A stretch of 64,000 nt of DNA from an uncultured Haliea sp. (GTDB taxonomy: Bacteria > Pseudomonadota > Gammaproteobacteria > Pseudomonadales > Halieaceae). Made by a program: the position numbers and the translations under genes. The stretch spans positions 159,220-223,219 of the forward strand of contig CAMYIZ010000070.1 in NCBI GenBank assembly GCA_947258585.1. The letters are read 5' to 3'. The notes below the pieces were generated by a model. It saw only the letters and a program-made list of their open reading frames with translations. It was not told the origin of the DNA and did no database searches. Within the stretch, counting starts at the first letter, position 1; the number at the start of each line of letters is the position of its first letter. Shown piece after piece: positions 61,954-64,000 of this stretch.

Positions 61954-63111
61954 TCAGCGAGCGACCAGCAAATCCAGTTTGTTGCGGTAGCGCAGCTGCT
62001 GTTCCGCATCGGCATGGCGGGAGGCCAGCTCGAACTGCGCTCTGGCCGCGGGCAATTTCCCTTGCCGCAGGTAGGTCAGACCGAGCAGACGGTAAAACTC
62101 GTGCTCCCCCGGTTCCCGGCGAATAGCGGTCTGCAGGAACTGGCGTGCCGCGGTGTAGTCCGCCCCCGCATAAGCCTCTTCCGCCAGGTGAAACAGGTAA
62201 TAGGGATTGCGCCGCCGGAACAGCTGCACCCGATCGCGGTACCAGGCACTGAGCTTCTCCTCTCCCAGCTGTGCGTAGAGCCGCGCCAGGTTACTGTTGG
62301 CGGCGGCTTCGTCGCCGATGGCAACAGCGCGCAGATAGCCGGCCTCGGCAGCCGCAAGGTCGCCCCGACGCCGATACAGGGTACCGAGGTTGGTCCAGAC
62401 ATGCGCGGCGTACGGTTCCAGCCCGAGGGCGGCGCGCAAATGGAGAAACGCCCGCTCCGGCTCCCCCTGCTCCATCCAGTGCACGCCCATATTGTTGTGG
62501 TAGCGGGCCAGGGCCTCTTCATCACTCAGCAGCCAGCGCTGGTAATCGCGGTCGTAGTCGCCGAGGTTGAAGTCAACCACCTGCTCGCCCACAGGCAATT
62601 TGACCAGCGCGTTGATGTGCAGGTTGTACATCCAGGTGTCGCCATCCACAGTCCAGGAGGGGGGAATCTCAACCTCCTGGTAGTGCGCTTTGATCCCGGC
62701 TTCCCGGGCGAGAGCGATAAACAGGTTGGTGAACGACATGCAGTTGCCTTCCCGGGCGTAGAAGGCTTCCTCTGCGGTGTAGGTCCTGAAATTGTCGTAG
62801 CGGAGTTCGAGTCCATCCTGCAGCAGCGCCTGCAGTATCAATTCAATGGTGCGGGTGGGGCCCAGGCCAGCGGGCACATGGTGGTGCAGGAAGGCTCGCA
62901 TGTCGTCGTTGACCGCGGTCAATTCCACCGGCGGCGGCGCCGCATCGCGGTTGATGCCAAGCCGTTCGCCGGTCAGCAGCTCAGCGTGGCTGACTGCAGG
63001 CGCGCGCGTCCCCGGCGGCTGTGTGGCACAGGCCACCAGCGACAGGACAAGGGCCAGGATCACGCCAGCCAGGACGGGGTTGCGGGTATGCCTGCTCATG
63101 AAAGGACTCAT
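61954..63111 (-). CDS. Transglutaminase-like/TPR lipoprotein
   Basis: A 385-residue lipoprotein with a signal peptide and lipobox (LSLVAC, Cys about 28). Residues about 90-190 form a transglutaminase-like domain: Cys in REGNCMSFTNLFIALAREAG, His in WMYNLHINALV and Asp in VVDFNLGDYD. After this come several TPR repeats (AHVWTNLGTLYRRRGDLAAAE, EFYRLLGLTYLRQGKLPAARA). It is probably an outer-membrane or periplasmic cysteine protease-like or cross-linking protein. The preferred ATG at 63111 has a GAGG site six bases upstream. It lies 150 bases upstream of the hydroxylase gene on the same strand. Confidence 0.85.
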   Translation of the reverse strand: MSPFMSRHTRNPVLAGVILALVLSLVACATQPPGTRAPAVSHAELLTGERLGINRDAAPPPVELTAVNDDMRAFLHHHVPAGLGPTRTIELILQALLQDGLELRYDNFRTYTAEEAFYAREGNCMSFTNLFIALAREAGIKAHYQEVEIPPSWTVDGDTWMYNLHINALVKLPVGEQVVDFNLGDYDRDYQRWLLSDEEALARYHNNMGVHWMEQGEPERAFLHLRAALGLEPYAAHVWTNLGTLYRRRGDLAAAEAGYLRAVAIGDEAAANSNLARLYAQLGEEKLSAWYRDRVQLFRRRNPYYLFHLAEEAYAGADYTAARQFLQTAIRREPGEHEFYRLLGLTYLRQGKLPAARAQFELASRHADAEQQLRYRNKLDLLVAR

Positions 63112-63230
63112 AGCCATCCTCGCCACGGTGATAGTCTTCAGCATAGCACCTGAGGCCGGAGGTGCACCCCTGTGCCTTTAACGCGCCCCTGTTGAGGGGT
63201 TACACTGGGCAGCCCTGCCCAGGAGCGCTC

Positions 63231-63827
63231 ATGGACACTGTATCCGCCTTCGTTACCCTGCTGTTCGTGATGGATCCGCTGGGCAATATTCCGGTGTTCC
63301 TCGCCGTGCTGAAGGATGTGGAGGCAAAGCGGCGCCAGTGGGTCATCTTTCGCGAAATGCTGATCGCGCTGGTTGTGCTGCTGCTGTTCCTGTACGCGGG
63401 GTCAGCCATGCTCGACGTGCTCAACCTGCGCCAGGAATCCATCAGCATCGCCGGTGCGATTATCCTGTTCCTCATCGCCCTGCGGATGATCTTCCCCAAC
63501 CCCCATGGCGTGATGGGCGACACCCCCGATGGCGAGCCCTTCATTGTGCCGCTGGCCATTCCCATGGTCGCCGGACCCTCGGCGCTGGCGATTACCATGC
63601 TGCTGGTGCACAAGGACCCGGCGCGGATGCTGGACTGGACCTTCGCCGTGGTCGGGGCCTGGGGCGTCTGTGCCATTCTGTTGCTCGCTTCACCCCTCTT
63701 GCTGCGCGCGCTGGGGGCGCGGGGGCTGATCGCCATGGAGCGGCTGATGGGGATGATCCTGGTGATTATCTCGGTGCAGATGTTCTTTGACGGGGTGCAG
63801 AAGTTCCTCAGCCTGGCGGCGGCGTAA
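63231..63827 (+). CDS. MarC-family inner-membrane protein
   Basis: A 198-residue, six-helix protein starting MDTVSAFVTLLFVMDPLGNI, the MarC signature, with AGPSALAITMLL and MERLMGMILVIISVQMF in the later helices. MarC was once linked to multiple antibiotic resistance, but this has not held up; it may be a transporter or channel. The start has AGGAG six bases upstream. It is divergent from the transglutaminase gene and ends directly at the 7-bp tandem array. Confidence 0.92.
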   Translation: MDTVSAFVTLLFVMDPLGNIPVFLAVLKDVEAKRRQWVIFREMLIALVVLLLFLYAGSAMLDVLNLRQESISIAGAIILFLIALRMIFPNPHGVMGDTPDGEPFIVPLAIPMVAGPSALAITMLLVHKDPARMLDWTFAVVGAWGVCAILLLASPLLLRALGARGLIAMERLMGMILVIISVQMFFDGVQKFLSLAAA

Positions 63828-63897
63828 CTGGCCGCTGGCCGCTGGCCGCGGGTCGCGGGTCGCGGGTCGCGGGTCGCGGGTCGCGGGTCGCGGGTCG
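63828..63897. repeat. Ten-unit 7-bp tandem array
   Basis: Immediately after the MarC stop, three perfect copies of CTGGCCG (63828-63848) are followed by seven perfect copies of CGGGTCG (63849-63897). The two units share the same phase and four of seven bases. This is an apparent minisatellite of slipped-strand origin. Confidence 0.95.
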
Positions 63898-63968
63898 CAG
63901 TGTTTGAAGCCGGCGGCCAGTTCCGGGTGGGGGTTGCCGGACACGCCGTGAATACGTCCATGTAGGCT

Positions 63969-63994
63969 TGTATGAAACATCCTTGTTTCATACA
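63969..63994. repeat. Perfect 11-bp inverted repeat at the window end
   Basis: TGTATGAAACA (63969-63979) and TGTTTCATACA (63984-63994) form a perfect inverted repeat with a TCCT centre. No T-run follows within the window. It could be a regulator site for a gene just outside the window, or a terminator hairpin. Confidence 0.8.
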
Positions 63995-64000
63995 GTCCGG

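Noticed and set aside
62565..62585. GGTTGAAGTCAACC palindrome resembling the TetR operator
   Set aside because: It lies inside the transglutaminase-TPR coding region, has no four-base spacer, and is far from the TetR module; likely chance.
63828..63897. CRISPR array
   Set aside because: Units are 7 bases long and directly adjacent with no spacers; it is a simple tandem repeat.

Overview
The window is a GC-rich chromosomal segment of a gammaproteobacterium. The strongest placement evidence is the gene order ubiI-ubiH-pepP-ygfB / zapA-ssrS(6S RNA)-ygfA / rpiA / serA, plus rppH-ptsP and lgt-thyA-folA, all classic gammaproteobacterial neighbourhoods. Four TonB-dependent receptors (TBDRs), a seven-gene TonB2-type energising operon and an SSS permease suggest a marine or aquatic oligotroph-like lifestyle. 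A Halieaceae/OM60-like (Cellvibrionales-type) host is my inference, not something the sequence proves. No tRNA, rRNA, prophage, insertion sequence or CRISPR array was seen. No stretch longer than about 260 bases lacks a gene.

Layout. 1-5.1 kb: the tail of a GldG/DUF4340 ABC-transporter accessory set, translationally coupled to an AraC regulator, then a D-2-hydroxyacid dehydrogenase and a bicupin protein. 5.1-8.4 kb: ubiX, an MFS exporter and an SDR in one run, then a GNAT acetyltransferase. 8.3-10.8 kb: a ZnuD-like TBDR with His/Asp-rich loops and a small HxH/CxxC membrane protein upstream. 10.9-19.4 kb: a catabolic/uptake module (NTF2-like protein, alpha/beta hydrolase, acyl-CoA ligase, TBDR, SSS symporter) with a divergent PsrA-like TetR regulator coupled to an MscS channel. 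Three copies of TTCAAC-N4-GTTGAA lie exactly at the control points of this module. 19.9-25.4 kb: aldehyde dehydrogenase, a coupled glpQ-like/pyk/glk run, and a cold-shock gene with a bidirectional terminator.

25.4-31 kb: the TonB2-like operon DUF3450, long ExbB (TtpC-like), ExbB, ExbD, ExbD, TonB, TPR. It presumably energises the TBDRs. 31-45.5 kb: housekeeping genes (folA, thyA, lgt, ptsP, rppH, rlmI-like, gcvH, ubiI, ubiH, pepP, ygfB, zapA, 6S RNA, ygfA). A 48-codon membrane-protein gene lies at 45448-45594. 45.7-50.9 kb: ilvA, rpiA, a D-2-hydroxyglutarate-type dehydrogenase, and serA, the last two divergent around a palindrome.

50.9-59.3 kb: a FecI/FecR-type cell-surface signalling set with an STN-domain TBDR, a small periplasmic protein and then a second large TBDR whose leader shares a GGGAACTT motif with the fecR leader. 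59.3-63.8 kb: a small lipoprotein, a methyltransferase coupled to a TPR-aspartyl/asparaginyl beta-hydroxylase, a transglutaminase-TPR lipoprotein, and a MarC membrane protein. The end of the window has a ten-unit 7-bp tandem array and a perfect 11-bp inverted repeat.

Most unusual items: the fully legible TetR regulon at 11.4-19.4 kb, with one operator filling the spacer of a near-consensus promoter; the TBDR/hydroxylase/methyltransferase cluster at 56-63 kb; and the putative ECF regulon spanning 51-59 kb.
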